A program made the position numbers and the translations under genes. The notes under the pieces were generated by a model, which did no database searches, had not been told where the DNA came from, and worked only from the letters and a program-made list of their open reading frames with translations. Below are positions 37,583 through 50,159 of a stretch of 64,000 nt of DNA, in pieces. This DNA comes from Malaya genurostris (taxonomy: Eukaryota > Arthropoda > Insecta > Diptera > Culicidae), in the NCBI RefSeq assembly GCF_030247185.1, contig NC_080572.1:123256928-123320927 (forward strand), given 5' to 3'. The first letter of the stretch is position 1. Every line of letters starts with the position of its first letter.

Positions 37583-38874
37583 ACAGTTCGGCTGAAAAGT
37601 TCGTATCGTTTAATAGAAATACACATTTTTTTGCCAAAATTCGTTTTTATTATTCAACATAATTGCCATCAGAGGCGATACAGCGATTATAGCGATCTTC
37701 CAACTTTTCGATACCATTTTTGTAGTACGATTTGTCCTTTGCTTCAAAATAGGCCTCAGTTTCAGCGATTACCTCTTCATTGCTTCTAAATTTTTTACCA
37801 GCGAGCATTCTCTTGAGGTCTGAGAACAGGCAAAAGTCACTGGGGGCCAAATCTGGAGAATACGATGGATGAGGGAGCAATTCGAAGCCCAATTCGTTCA
37901 ATTTCAGCATGGTTTTCATCGACTTGTGACACTGTGCATTGTCTTAATGAAACAAAACTTTTTCTTCTTCAAATGAGGCCGTTTTTTTGAAATTTCGTCC
38001 TTCAAACGCTCTAATAACGCTATATAATAGTCACTGTTGATGGTTTTTCCCTTTTCAAGGTAGTCGATGAAAATTATACCATGCGAATCCCAAAATACAG
38101 ACACCATAACCTTACCGGCCGATTGTTGAGTCTTTCCACGCTTTGGGTTCGGTTTATCGCGTGCAGTCCACTCAGCTGACTGTCGATTGGACTCCGGAGT
38201 GAAGTGAAGGAGCCATGTTTCGTCCATTGTTATATATCGACGAAAAAAATCGGTTTTATTTCGATATAACAGCTCCAAACACTGCTCAGAATCATCAATT
38301 CGTTGTTGTTTTTGATCGATTGTGAGCTCACGCGGCACCCATTTTGCACAAAGCTTTCTCATATCCAAATATTCGTGAAAAATATGTCCAACACGTTCCT
38401 TTGATATCTTTAGGGTGTCAGCTATCTCGATCAACTTCACTTTACGGTCATTGAAAATCATTTTGTGGATTTTTTTCACGTTTTCATCGGTAACAGCCTC
38501 TTTTGGACGTCCACTGCGTTCATCGTCTTCGGTGCTCATATGACCAGTACGAAATTTTGCAAACCACTTACGAATTGTTGCTTCGCCCGGTGCAGAGTCT
38601 GGATAACACTCATCAAGCCATTTTTTGGTATCGGCGGCACTTTTTTTCATCAAAAAGTAGTGTTTCATCAACACACGAAATTCCTTTTTTTCCATTTTTT
38701 TCACAATAACAAAAGTAGCTTCACTCAAAATGCAATATCTCACAAACTAATAATCAGACAGCTGTCAAATTTATACACGTATCTTTTGAAGGTTGGTACT
38801 AACTGAAAATGGTATGGATTTAATTCTAGTGGCGCCCTCTCATAGAAACGATACGAACTTTTCAGCCGATCTGT
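37583..38874 (-). mobile_element. mariner element, full length, with matched terminal inverted repeats
   Basis: Terminal inverted repeats of 29 bp lie at 37583-37611 and 38846-38874 (core TCGGCTGAAAAGTTCGTATC). They differ at one position, the fifth from the end. Both are flanked by TA (37581-37582 and 38875-38876), the mariner target duplication. Total length 1292 bp is normal for the family. The transposase gene lies on the minus strand and fills most of the element. The near-identical ends and long open frame suggest a younger insertion than the mariner relic at 22.4-23.3 kb, but the gene carries two disabling lesions. Confidence 0.95.
37650..38695 (-). pseudogene. mariner transposase (DD34D), disrupted by one frameshift and one stop
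   Basis: The enzyme excises and reinserts the element at TA sites. Start chosen at the ATG at 38693-38695; an upstream in-frame extension to 38743 lies outside the usual family N-terminus. In order: an N-terminal helix-turn-helix region (about residues 1-110), the linker motif WVPREL (119-124), the first catalytic Asp in TMDETW (D158), and a lysine-rich stretch. Then comes a one-base indel near an A run at about 37965-37975. In the shifted frame TAA at 37944-37946 replaces the codon just before DNA, which holds the second Asp. The third Asp follows 34 residues later in YSPDLAPSD, and the protein ends at 37650. Both lesions sit within about 30 bp beside the active site. Otherwise the frame is open. 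Confidence 0.93.
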
Positions 38875-38876
38875 TA

Positions 38877-41400
38877 TGTTCAACAACTTTTTAATTTCAT
38901 TGTTCGCAACACGAAGCTGATTGTGAAAAGAATCTCTAATCAAATCTAGAGCTAAATATTTTCTTCATTATTTTCACGTTCAATTAATCGATTATTAGAC
39001 TTGATAAATCGCTTTCCCACAGCTTTTGAACTAACCGATTACGAGATAATCGATTACATGAGAAAATCAGATATTACACTGCAGGTCGGTTCGATACTGA
39101 TTCTTGTTTTGTGCGAACACATTGAAGAGCGTAAGCCCTATTGTTAGCAGAAACTATAATAAAGGCTTGGAAAACTGGGAAACTTTTAAGTTATTCGTTA
39201 TTAATTGAAGTTTCGATCACCAATTATCCAAAACACATAGTCTTCTTGAATGGATGCGTAGAATTTTTTCCAAACAGTGGATGTAATGGTATCGAAAATC
39301 GGTTTAAAAGTTGGACAACAATCGGGAACCGTTTAAAATTGGACGTCCTGAAGATTTTCAAATTCTGTTTACTGTTTGTGTGTTTTTTTTTTCTGTATTT
39401 TGAATTCGTAGCATAATATAACAAACGGAGACGTTGTTCTGCATCAAAATAGAGCACACATATGTACATGTACACCTTATAATTCCGGAACCGAAGGTCA
39501 GATCCGGTTATCTCTATGAGAAAGGATCAAGGCAAAATGTTGTTATGACTCCCATGTTCACGAGACATTATTACACTTCTCGGTGAATTAAGCACACCCT
39601 GGATCAGATAGTTATTCCTTTCCGGAAGGCATGAGTTATCGTTGTTACAGAGATATATTCAGCTGAAAGTTTCCCGCCGGTATAGCCGATTGGTACTGGA
39701 ACTTGGACTAAGTACCAAATCAATCATAATATTCAATGTATACTTCGTTCGTTTACCCCTATAAGCTAGCCAAAAGGCTATAAAATTATACCTATTAACA
39801 CAACGTGAATCATCGATTTTTCTCTCCTGAAATCTTTACGGTTTCCGCCAGTGGTTCACGCGCCATTAAACCGCATTAATGAACCGGGAAAGCAGGTTGA
39901 CGTAAATAATTTGTGTGTGTTTGTGCGGTAGCAAACACCCGCAGAACGGCAACGCCTCAGTGCTAATTTGATTAGTATAGGATTTTGAACACTCCTCCGC
40001 GTCCAGTAGAGAAACGATGGGGACGAAGGAAAAAATTTGATACAATAATTACGCTTCAGTAGTAGGATTTTATTTAGAATGAACCTAACTGTAGTATCAA
40101 GGTTCAAAATGAATGTTCGCTTATATTAGATGAAAGCTCATGGGAAGATTTTTTTTACAAATAACTAGGTTTATGATTGGAGCACTTTAGTATGTATATT
40201 ATATTTTCAAAATGTATTCTGTCACACAACCAGCAAAAAGGCATAATCCTAAGTAATCACTTTACTGAAATGATGTTACCTTTTCTTTTTCGCCCTCCCA
40301 TCATCAAGTCAATAACACGAAATCCATTTGGTAAAGCTGGGGTAAAATGTTACAACCATGCTGGTAAACTTGTGGCATATAACTGAGCTGAACATAAAAC
40401 GACTCGAGACAGGATGAAACCAAATCGAACGTTCAAAACTTGAGTGAAAAGCGATTCTTCGCTAGAGTTGTATAGTCCCGCATTGCCATACGACATATGG
40501 TTGCCACTGCGGGATTTTCACGAGCATCCATTTCCAATCCGATCATTTGCTGTGTACCTTTTTACTTGTTCAGAGCTTGCGAGGAAAATACATGTAGATC
40601 TGTTTTCCTCGTGAAATGCCTAACCCATATGTCCCGAATGACTTAAGAGAAACAGATTACAGTGTTGCGGCGGCCCCACCCATTCCATTATGCTCCAACA
40701 GATGTTGAAGATGTCCACTTATCAGATCAAGGGCACCAGTACGGCTAAAAGACACGTCCTCAACGGAGTGGAAATAACTTCGTTTACGAATCTGCTTTTA
40801 TGAAGTAGTCTCATAAATTAGTATTTTTAGGAAGCAGAAAGCATGACTTTTCTATGCAAATCGGGGGCTTCTTAAATAACTCGCTTGGCTTTATTCGCAT
40901 CTTATGAGATGTAATAGAATTATATTATCATATCTGGCAGAAAATCTTTTGATTGGGTTTTGTTTCGTGTAGATGTTTAAACGCTTACAATATCGACTCT
41001 CTCAAAGCCTCAAAGTCATGTTATGCTAATGTATTTAACCAAGTCGTTTTTGACTGTTTACAACAAAGGATGCTGTAGCATCCTATGGTTCTATAGAAAA
41101 GAATAGTGTTGATTTTTCGACTGATCCGTCTGCGTGGACACTATAGTACATCTTGTGCTACTCCATCGTTGGTGTGCCAATTTTTTAAAGAGATGCAAGT
41201 TTTGCTTCCCATTGAAGATATGCCAGCACACGTTTTTTCGGCAGCCGAGCGTATTTGCAGCCGACTGGCTTCGGCCTTCAATGTTATTGATTAAAGAAAT
41301 TTTATATTTAACTCAAATTGACGATTTTGTTTCTGTGGATTATTGGTGTGATAGTGCTTACTCTTACCTTCTGAATAGTCCAATTGAAACATTTTTTGCA
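38877..41400. other. No gene; one faint superfamily tail
   Basis: 39475-39595 holds a superfamily trace: taattccggaaccgaaggtc, ctctatgagaaagg, then gacattattacacttctcgg and tgaatt. A hairpin at 40491-40525 pairs tcccgca with tgcggga. No recognised coding sequence. Confidence 0.35.
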
Positions 41401-41419
41401 TTTGCATTTTCATGCTGTA

Positions 41420-43560
41420 GCTGTGAAAACCGACTTTTGAATCGAAGACCGGAGGGCCGAGTGTCATTTATCATTCGAATCTGTTCGTTGAAATCAGCAA
41501 AAGCTATGTGAAAGACAAATAATGTCATTAAATTTCTTCGAAGAGGGCTGAGCCGATATTTACAAACTAAGCTTCAAATGAAAGGTCTTAGGGTCCCACA
41601 CAAAGTTTCTGAGTGTAATCCAAATTCGACTTCCGGATCTAGAATTACAGAATGACACCACATCATAAACGAAGCAATTCTAGATTTCCCATTATACGGA
41701 GACATTGACAGCGCTTCAAGTGAGAAGTTGGAGTACTTTATTCCAATACATGTGGTTGTGTAAAATGCGCAGGTAACTTATACATACATTTTATGAACAT
41801 TTCCGCATCTATTTCTCACCATACGGCGCTTTTAGTGTCACTTATAGCTCCATTACATCACTGTTACACGCGGGTCTATTTGCTTTATAATGATGCGCAC
41901 AAAAAATGAAAATAATGTCTTTAATTTTTCTCGAAGATGGCTGGACAAATTTCTACAAACCTAGATTCAAATGAAAAGGGTTATAGTTGATATGAGTGAA
42001 CTAATTTCTTTTAATTCGTAAAACGAAATTCTAATGTTTGTATGACTAGTTCTCATCAAAAACTTAAAGTTTTGCAAATGTTGGTAAATTGTTTTCGCTG
42101 TAACTTTTTCATTTTTCTATTCCAATTTTGTTGCCAATCAAATTTGCAACGAAAGGACTTAAAGTCAACAGTTAAAACAATATTATTTATAAAAATAAAA
42201 AGAGTAGTAAAATTAAATTTTCTGATACTTGAAAAAGTATTCATCTGTTTATTTTTTGATTGTATATATTTTCAGAGTGTATAATCGATTTCCAACATAT
42301 TTTTCTTGGACACCATTTTTGTACAATTTACAGATTCCGAGTTTAAGTGATTTGAAGAAAATGCGTGCAAAAAAAATCCAACCTTTTGAAAAATCAGTTG
42401 TGAGTCGAATTGGTCTCTCCATCCGTGCAAAACAAATGGTTTGGAATTCGGAAAACGTGTGCAAACTGAGTAATATATTTATCTGGATTGAAAATTTCTT
42501 AGACGATGATCAAATGAACTTATTGCAGTTATACCGGTAACCGGTTTTCGAATTCGGAAGTACCGGACATAGTGATCAAAACCTCTAAATTTGATTCAAA
42601 TGAAAGGTGTAACAATCTCTTGGAGGACTGTTGAATTTTCATCGACTTCTTTTTTGAATAACAAAATACGATAATTTTTCTATGGCCCTGATAAAAATTC
42701 GCACAAATGGTGTTTTTGTTCATCCGTTAGACATTACCGATTTAACCGATTCACACTATCTCAGATTCAACTGTAAAGTCTTAAGATGCCATAAAAATAT
42801 CCCGATTTTTATTCAGATCCGACTTGCGGTTCCGGAGATACAAGGTGCTTCGTGTAAAAATGTTTATTCCAAGAGTATTTTTTCTAAGTAACCCTGTGAT
42901 GAGAAGCGAATTCTTCAAACTGGCTAATAATATAATAGTTCGATTTTCATGAAATCAAATTTAAATAAAAGGACTGATAGTTCCACAAATTTGTTTTTTG
43001 AATTTTATCCAAGGCCGACTTTCGGTTCAAAGACTTCCAAACTCTAGACACAATTTACAGTACTTCCTGATCCGAGAACTGGGTTCCGGTATAGTCGTCG
43101 CTCTAAATAACGACTTAATACTCTAGACACGCTTCCCCTGTAATTTCGGAACGAGAATTCGGATGCGAATGCAATTCAGTAGCAGTATGTGAGATCATGA
43201 AACCTTTCATTTGAGCCAAATGTTGTGAAAATCGATTAAGCGTGAGCTCTGGTTTGTAATTTAAACTGCTATTTTCGGTACATTTGTGAACGAAAACTGG
43301 GAAACGGCATACAAAAATATTTTTGTTGGTCATCATTTTATTAGACATGCTCTAAATAAAAATTGTATGGGTAGTTCAAAATGTTTTTTGCAACTTATTT
43401 AGATTCAAATGAAGGGTGTCGTGGTTTCATACGGAATTCCTGAATTTCATTCGGAATTTCCGACTTCCGGTTCCGGAATCATAGGGTAAAGTGTGTTAAA
43501 ATTTTAATGTTGTCACTCAAAGCGGCGTAACAAAAACCTAAAAAACGTAAGCCTAGAGTC
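41420..43560 (+). repeat. Superfamily repeat, long diverged copy
   Basis: Head phrases lie near 41425-41500 (gaaaaccgacttttgaatcg, agaccggagggccgagtgtc, tatcattcgaatctgttcgt). Several units follow, spread out by insertions (unit starts near 41536 and 41931; ttccggttccggaatcatag near 43454). The stretch 42000-42530 is AT-rich and unlike the unit, so it is probably an insertion. No clear tail. Small open frames here are repeat-derived. Confidence 0.6.
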
Positions 43561-43699
43561 AAAATCCATAACTAATCCGTAGTCTAAGGATCTAGTTCAA
43601 AATGCTCAGCCATCATGGAAGTTATCCATCAATGTCAACTTTACTTCCTGAGAAGCCTAGATAGCCTGTAGTGTCGGTAGCGGTTCGCAATCGGCTAAG

Positions 43700-44565
43700 A
43701 ATAACAATACGGTCCACCTTTCAAGGTCCAGCAAAAAGATAAGTCGTGTGGCATCCGGCGGCATTATTTTCAACCAAGAATTTTCTCGGAGGGAAACTAC
43801 GTTCTACTTTGGAAAATTATTAAACCCAGTCGTCGTTGCCTTCAACAAGAGCTGTATGACTAATCCAGATGAAATACCTCGAGCATGCATACTTGCAAAT
43901 ATGCTATCGATGTATCTCTCATATCTGAGCTCACAAATCGGGATTTTTGTTCTGTCAATTGATGGCTATGACTATTGATGGCATAGACAGGAAATATTTC
44001 TATTGTTCGGTGTATTTGCCGCATAACCAACCTTCGTCAAGTGATGATTTCAAAAAGACTGTGTCATACTGCTGCAAAAGTGGTTTACCGCTAATAATCG
44101 GCAGAGACGTAAATGTTTACCATAACAAGTACAAATTCGAGAAGCTCTGATATGATGGGATTTATGAGCGGTACAAACCTGCACATAGTCAATGCAGGAA
44201 ATCGTCCAACTGGTCCCCAATGAGCTCGAACCTTTGTTATCTGATCATAAGTACATCATTTTTGGTCACTTAAATGTTAAATTTTATATTGTCACATATT
44301 GTAATCCCAAATATACAGACTGGGATCTCTACAAAGAGGGCTTGGCGGCTAGATTTTACGGGTACCAATCAACAATTGAAAATGTTGTCGACGAGCAAAC
44401 TCACTCATAGTTGCAACATATGAGGACGCGTGTCCACTTCGGATTGTTCGAGCTATTAGAGAAACTTCTTGGTGGAATGCTGAACTTGCTAAGCTAAGGA
44501 AACCACGCATAAGAGCTTGGAACCATCGGTGTAGAGATGGGTCGGATCTCACGGAGTGAATTAAT
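43700..44565 (+). pseudogene. AP-endonuclease fragment of a non-LTR retrotransposon
   Basis: Reading across frames gives PRACILAN near 43879-43902, GIDRKYFYCSVYLPHNQPSS near 43982-44039 and LPLIIGRDVN near 44088-44117 (the endonuclease GDFN/GCDAN position, with the usual C-A changed). MGFMSGTNLHIVNAGNRPTG follows near 44154-44215, then LSDHKYI near 44237-44260 (the catalytic SDH box), DWDLYKEGL and SWWNAELAKLRK near 44470-44505. This is the endonuclease-to-linker part of ORF2 of an APE-type LINE. The RT itself is absent. Several frameshifts and stops are present. The clade differs from both the Juan-like and R1-like elements in this window. Confidence 0.8.
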
Positions 44566-44569
44566 CCTT

Positions 44570-45020
44570 TCTGTATTGACCTTAAAAGGTTTTAGCAGAT
44601 TGTTTCGCATCCCTTATGAGGTGCCGAATTCACATATTGCGAATCGTTCTGCATTCTTCCGGGAATGCGGAATGGTGTCGCTTTTGTAAAATCTAATAAT
44701 CCTGTCGGGGTTTGGGGGTTTTATTATATGTGAATTTCAAAATTCTTGTTCCTTTTATCCTTCCTTTCCATCAGGAAAATTATGAGAAGACACGGCAATG
44801 CACAAACCTCTAAATAACTATGGAACGTGCAACTTGAGCCAACTAGTTCTGATTCCTTATTCCGGAAGGATCAAATTTAGTATCCAGAAGATATTTTAAT
44901 TTTTATAAAACATAAAGCTTGCTTCTAATAGAATTGGAACAAAGACAATTGCCTGTATTTATTATTGAATTCAAGATCTTTTTTTACACAAATGTAGCGT
45001 TTTCTTCATACTTTTAAGAA
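44570..45020. other. Spacer, nothing recognised
   Basis: AT-rich sequence between the LINE endonuclease relic and the DD37E transposase relic. The right edge at about 44988-45012 may be one end of the DD37E element. Confidence 0.35.
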
Positions 45021-46175
45021 AAAATACGGATTAAATTATTCGTCACGGTTTCGAAGGAATTCTCGATTTTTTCCTGTAACACGGCTCATTAGGCGGCGCA
45101 CACCTTCTTCGTCCATCGTTTTTGCTATCTTATTCCACCAGGTCGTCATCTGATTGATGTCTTTGACAACCTTTCCCTTTGCCTTGAGTCTCCTCGTCAT
45201 GATAGATCAGTATTTCTCAATAGGGCGGAATTGGGGGCAGTTGTGTGGGTTAAGGTTTTTCGGAAAAAACTGGACCCCTTTCTCTGCATACCATTCTTGA
45301 ACGACTTTGCTGTAATGACAGCTTTCCAAATCTGGCCAAAACATTACGGGATGGTCGTGGGATCGAATGAACGGCAAAATTCGTTTTTGGAGACACTCTT
45401 TTTGATATAGTTTCGATGTCATTGTCTTATTTGTAACGAAAACTTTCGTTTTTTGCCACAGCTGCAAGTGCCCTGCCAAATCATAAATTTTCTTGCAAAT
45501 TTGTCGGCAAAAACAAATTTAAATTGGGCTGAAAATCCCCTCTAACGGTTGCTAAGTAAAATTTTTGACCTGGGATTTGCCCGAAGTCAGCCTTGACATA
45601 GGTTTCATCGTCCATCAGAAGACACCCGTCGAACTTGGTCAGCACCTGGTCATATAGTTTTCGAGCACGAATTTTGACCACACTATTCTGTTTTATGGTC
45701 CGATTTGGCTGTTTGATAGCTCGATACGACTTAATTCCTTCCTGGAGTCGAGTTCTCCTCACGGTACTATGGGCAGCACCGAATTTTCTGGCCAAATCAC
45801 GGTCCGACAGATTAGGATTTCTCTTAGGCGTCTTCAAAATCTTACCACGCAGTTTCCGGTCGACAGTTCCATTCCGAAGATTGGCTTGAGGCTTCCGAAT
45901 CGTCGTCAATGTTTCCTTATACCGTTCGCAAACGCGGCATACGGTATTTCTGGTCAATTTCAGCTGTCTAGCTAGCCTAGATGCAGACCACAATGGATTT
46001 TCCAAATAACTGTGCACAATTTTCCCTTTGCGGAATGTCAAAAATCATACGTGAAGCTGACAAAATTCCCGACACGTGGGCGCCAAGAATTTCCAAATCT
46101 TTGTATTTGATTGTAGAAAATTTCATCTTTATGACGCCTAGTAGTCGTCACTCGTATGGGAAAACTTCGCTGCGT
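44985..46175 (-). mobile_element. DD37E transposon, probable extent
   Basis: The transposase relic is bracketed by weakly similar inverted sequences: gtagcgttttcttcatac near 44996-45013 and the complement of gtatgggaaaacttcgctgc near 46154-46173. The match is imperfect, with gaps, and the flanking target duplication is not obvious, so the ends are tentative. The length of about 1.2 kb would suit the family. Confidence 0.45.
45036..46126 (-). pseudogene. DD37E transposase (ITmD37E type), multiply broken
   Basis: A Tc1/mariner superfamily transposase of the DD37E type known from mosquitoes. The likely start is ATG at 46124-46126, followed by about 29 codons before a frameshift near 46040. The body 45481-46041 holds paired helix-turn-helix DNA-binding segments (residues of that frame about 1-110). 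The first catalytic Asp is in LLMDDETYVKADFG near 45596-45620. A frame slip near 45525 and another near 45450 follow. The second Asp is in FWPDLESCHY near 45320-45350. Counting 37 residues from it reaches the Glu of FRPIEK near 45210-45225, which diagnoses DD37E. A stop (TCA on plus, 45204-45206) replaces the Trp after EKY, and the frame then runs open to TAA at 45036-45038. At least four lesions make it inactive. Confidence 0.9.
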
Positions 46176-46179
46176 GAAA

Positions 46180-48070
46180 TATGATGGGATTACCTATGCT
46201 GTTAAGACCGTTCTTTGAAGCTTTTGAAAATGGCTTTCCTTTTAATTCAATCAAGCAATATTTCGTGAAAATCGATATTTAGAATAATGCTAGACTAACA
46301 AGACTTTTATATTTGGTGGAATTCGTTTGCTTGATGAATATATTTGAAATCAATGTTTTATCATGTATCACAAGAATCGAAGCTCTGCATGATTTTTTCC
46401 AATATGATTCGTATAAAAGCAAAGTGAAGAAGCTAAATTTGATTCGTGAATTCATTCAAGTCTTAACAGCTGTTAAACTTCTTTCAATTATCTCCTGGCA
46501 ACAGTAATCAAACATTCATTAGCAACTTAATTTTACAAGTTTATGTCTAGTTCCGACTCAAATAGCTCGAAAAGCAGTTAGGTTCCATCAGTGTCTTCCT
46601 AAGAATAAATTTACTGTATAAATTAGGCACTCGGTTTCACCCAATCTGATTGTCAATTTACAACTAATTAGAATTCATTTTGAGACTAAATTTATATTCC
46701 AACCGGTCATTGCATACAATGTTCCATTGATTAGCGGTTTATGCTTTTCGGTATAGCCGACCAGGCTACCGATGAGATTAGAATTGTAGAGTAATTATTG
46801 TATTTAATTGTATTTAATTTATGGAAATATACATTGGTTTTGTGTATTTGGTTAGCAAAAAAGAGTATCCATCTTAAGAATCTGAGAGAAAATCTTTATG
46901 AATCTATACAAGGCTATTCATCATCAAAATTTTCGAACTGTTTGAGAAAGGAAACATAGGGCTTACAGTTTTTAATGGGCTATTTCAATTCATATGGAAA
47001 TATGATTGATCAATCATTTTTAGCTCCAAGCCGAACAATGTGAAAATTTATATCCAAGCATTAGTAAAAATGGATCCGAAGGGAAATGGCCATCATGGGA
47101 CGTTCATATCTTGCGGTCAACGTAAAATCCATCAAATTACACAGTTGAGTCTGGTAGAATAATAAAAATCTGCATTTAGCCAAAGACCCGCCGGCCGCTA
47201 GACTGTAGCAGCTAGTATGCAAACCTGAATAAATAACGCGTAGAAGCATCGATCAAATGTGATAATAAATCATGGTTTCCCACGTTTGCTCTTCTGGCAG
47301 TGGTAGCTCTGTTATGCTATGAAAAATGTTGTGGTAGCTCCGTCTATACTGAATACACCAAATAAAAGGGCTTTGTTTTGGTTTGAACCGAACATTAGTG
47401 ACATTCAAGAATTCGAGATTTATTGTTTATATGTGTATCATAATAGGTTTAAATAAAACAATTAATAATACACATATTAAAAAAGATGTACGATTGTACA
47501 ATGCAGCAATAGTAATGAAAAATGTACTCAATCCACCTAAAAGGAAGATGATGCTTTATTATTCCGGATATTATTTTTTCATCTATATTCAATAGTGATT
47601 ATCGTTTTGATTTAAATTTCAAAGATTCTTACTACTCAGTCTGGTAATAGTTTTAGGTCAGCGCATGAAGTTAATATTATTATGAAACAATTATTGTTCT
47701 CGGTAAACATTCTGTAAAACTGCAAATGTATATCTAAACAGTAATTCACTTTCCAAAGAAGCCAATATCTTTCAATCTAGAAACTGTGAAAAGTATTTTA
47801 TTTAAACTAATTAAAAAGCATCGAATATATCATGTTTGTTAATGGTTGTGAAGATTGTTTGACGTAGAGCTGCGTCTATGTTATCCATATAGGGGTGCGA
47901 TTTCTAAATACGGAAAATAAAACCGTACAAACTTTGGTCAGATTTTAAACAGCTATATCTTAACTAACCTTAAACAATTTTTTTGATATTGTTACCCCTG
48001 GTACTTGGAAATTTATCTATGCATCGTTTCAAGTGATCAAGTTTTTCACAGGAACTCCGCTCTTCAATGT
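46180..48070. other. No recognised feature
   Basis: Short frames only (60-70 codons). AT-rich, no terminal repeats, no recognisable protein. Confidence 0.35.
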
Positions 48071-48073
48071 ATG

Positions 48074-49292
48074 CACGGAAGGACCGAAATCAGCTTTTTC
48101 GCGAAAAATTTAGTTGATTTGCTGATTTTAGTTAGTTATTTTTTGAGACAACTAAAAAAATCTTACTTTTGCTGATTTAGATTTTTTATTCTCATTCCCT
48201 TAATAATAATAAAATATTTGTTGAAATGACTATATTTTTTAGTTGAATTCACAAATTAAACGTGCTGTCATTTCATAGCTAAGGCACATTTCATTTCCAT
48301 TCAACTAATTTTTTAGTTGAATTAAAGAAATATAATGTTGTTTTCAACCAATATGAATGGTTGAATTGGCTTCTGCGATCTGCAGCTAAATGGCGCCCTG
48401 TCACCGAAACGGTAACACCGTAATGACTACTACCCACTAGATGGCACACTACTGCCGAAAAAATTTCAGACGTGGTTGTCTTTTCTATATTGGCAGGTAT
48501 AAATACGATGTTGTATTGGAGAAAAAGACATAAACGAAACGTAAACATCTTTTTGAATTTTTTTCTTCTAAATCACTGTTTTCTTCATTCTCACTGAAAA
48601 CTTTGAGCACTCGGAAAACAAAAACCGAATACAAATAGTACACCGGACGGCGCAGCTCGGAAGGTTTGAAGATACAAAAAAACTTCATCACAATTAGAGT
48701 GAAACATTCGAAATTCAATTCACTGTTCCGCGTAAAAACATTATTACGCACAATCGCTACAAGTGCGCACCAATTCTGAATAAATACGATTTCCACTAAC
48801 AGTTTACGACATTTTTACATATCGGTTTAGACATTTAAATAAAGATATATCGAACACATGCGACAAACATCAAAACAATTTTCAAGCAGTTTCAATAAGA
48901 CTGTCCTTTTTAGCTTTTTAATGGATTGTTTTGCTTTGACACTTCTCATGAGTTTTTGGCTAATAAACTTGTTAATAATACCCATTTCAGTTTTGGTTTC
49001 TTTGTGCTGTCCTTCAGTTATGATGGTGATAGATAAATAGAAACAAATTTTCTGATTTTAATAACAAAATTAGTTGTCAATGAGAATTTCGTGTTGGATT
49101 GAAATATTGCTGGTTTGTGTCCAGAATATTCGCCAACTAAACACTTTCTCTAAAAATAAGAGTTTTTTTCAGCACAGTAAATTCTAAATTTTAACTAATT
49201 TTATAGTTATTTTGGAAATTTTGTTGTTAAAATCAACTAATTCAAAAACAGTAATACGAATTAGGCCCAGAGCTAATTTCGGTCGTTCCGTG
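48074..49292. mobile_element. Inverted-repeat element with CACGGAAGGACCGAAATC ends
   Basis: The first 22 bp (48074-48095) match the complement of the last 22 bp (49271-49292) at 20 positions; the core is GACCGAAAT. The 1.2-kb interior repeats the phrase ttagttgatt/tttagttgaatt in both orientations. It also carries a TATAAATA-like sequence near 48498 and has no recognisable transposase; the 103-codon minus-strand frame at 48485-48796 shows no motif. Probably a non-autonomous DNA transposon. Confidence 0.75.
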
Positions 49293-50158
49293 TGTGTTCG
49301 GATTTAAGAAAAGCTCTCACAAAACAAGAATCTATATCGAACCGACTTGCTCTTAGGTAATGCCTGGACCTTCTACGGATTTATTTTATGCGCTATTTGC
49401 CTCGACATTTTCATTCAAATTTTGTTTCTTTGCATTCGAGGTAAACGCAAGATGTCAACGACCAGCACTTTTCATCAACCATACGAATGGTCCTTTTCAG
49501 AGGATCGAAAATTCTCAAATAATAATTTTCGAAAAAATATTTCTTATAGACCACATACATACATACGTACATGCATACATGCATACAATAACGAGCAATC
49601 GCGGACAATGTTGGTTTAGTGTTTTCAATTGAAGATGTGCCGAATCATTTCGAATGCTTGAGGCGGTTTCTTGCTTCATTGAAAGCTATATGCAAGAGAT
49701 GATGTCAACGCTCCATTAATGGTCGTTTTGATGTAAGACACGAGAAACGAATACCATTAAAAAAATGTACGCTTGAGAGCCAAGGGAAAAGTGCATAAGA
49801 TCGGAAAATGGGTACCACAAGAACTGAAGAATAAAGACAGCAAGCAAACTGCCGAACCATTTGTTCAATGCCATTGAAAAGCTACAAAAAAAGTTATTTT
49901 TGTATCAGATTGTGACTAGCCATGGAAAAATGACACTTTTTGAAAGATTATTAGCAATCATGAGTTAGCCCAAAATCGATTGCAAAATCAATTGAAATCA
50001 CTGCGTGTGGTAGGTTAACCGTGGTATTATCTATCATGAGCTGCTGAAACCGAGTAAAACGGTTGATACTTAACGTGAAAATTGATTACTCCATATAAAT
50101 GTATTGTTATTCTATCCGAGGTAGAAGTATTCTACAGATATGTAGTGTTTATTTAAAA
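49293..50158. other. No recognised feature; short transposase-like wording uncertain
   Basis: A CATA-rich simple stretch lies at 49553-49590. 49690-49880 reads in fragments like the N-terminal part of a mariner transposase on the plus strand (for example the GKWVPQELK-type wording near 49800-49830), but too little survives to annotate it as such. It ends at the first block of the higher-order array. Confidence 0.35.
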
Positions 50159-50159
50159 A

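Noticed and set aside
49690..49880. Third mariner relic
   Set aside because: Only a short WVPQEL-like phrase near 49810 can be read. No catalytic blocks or terminal repeats nearby, so it is mentioned but not called.
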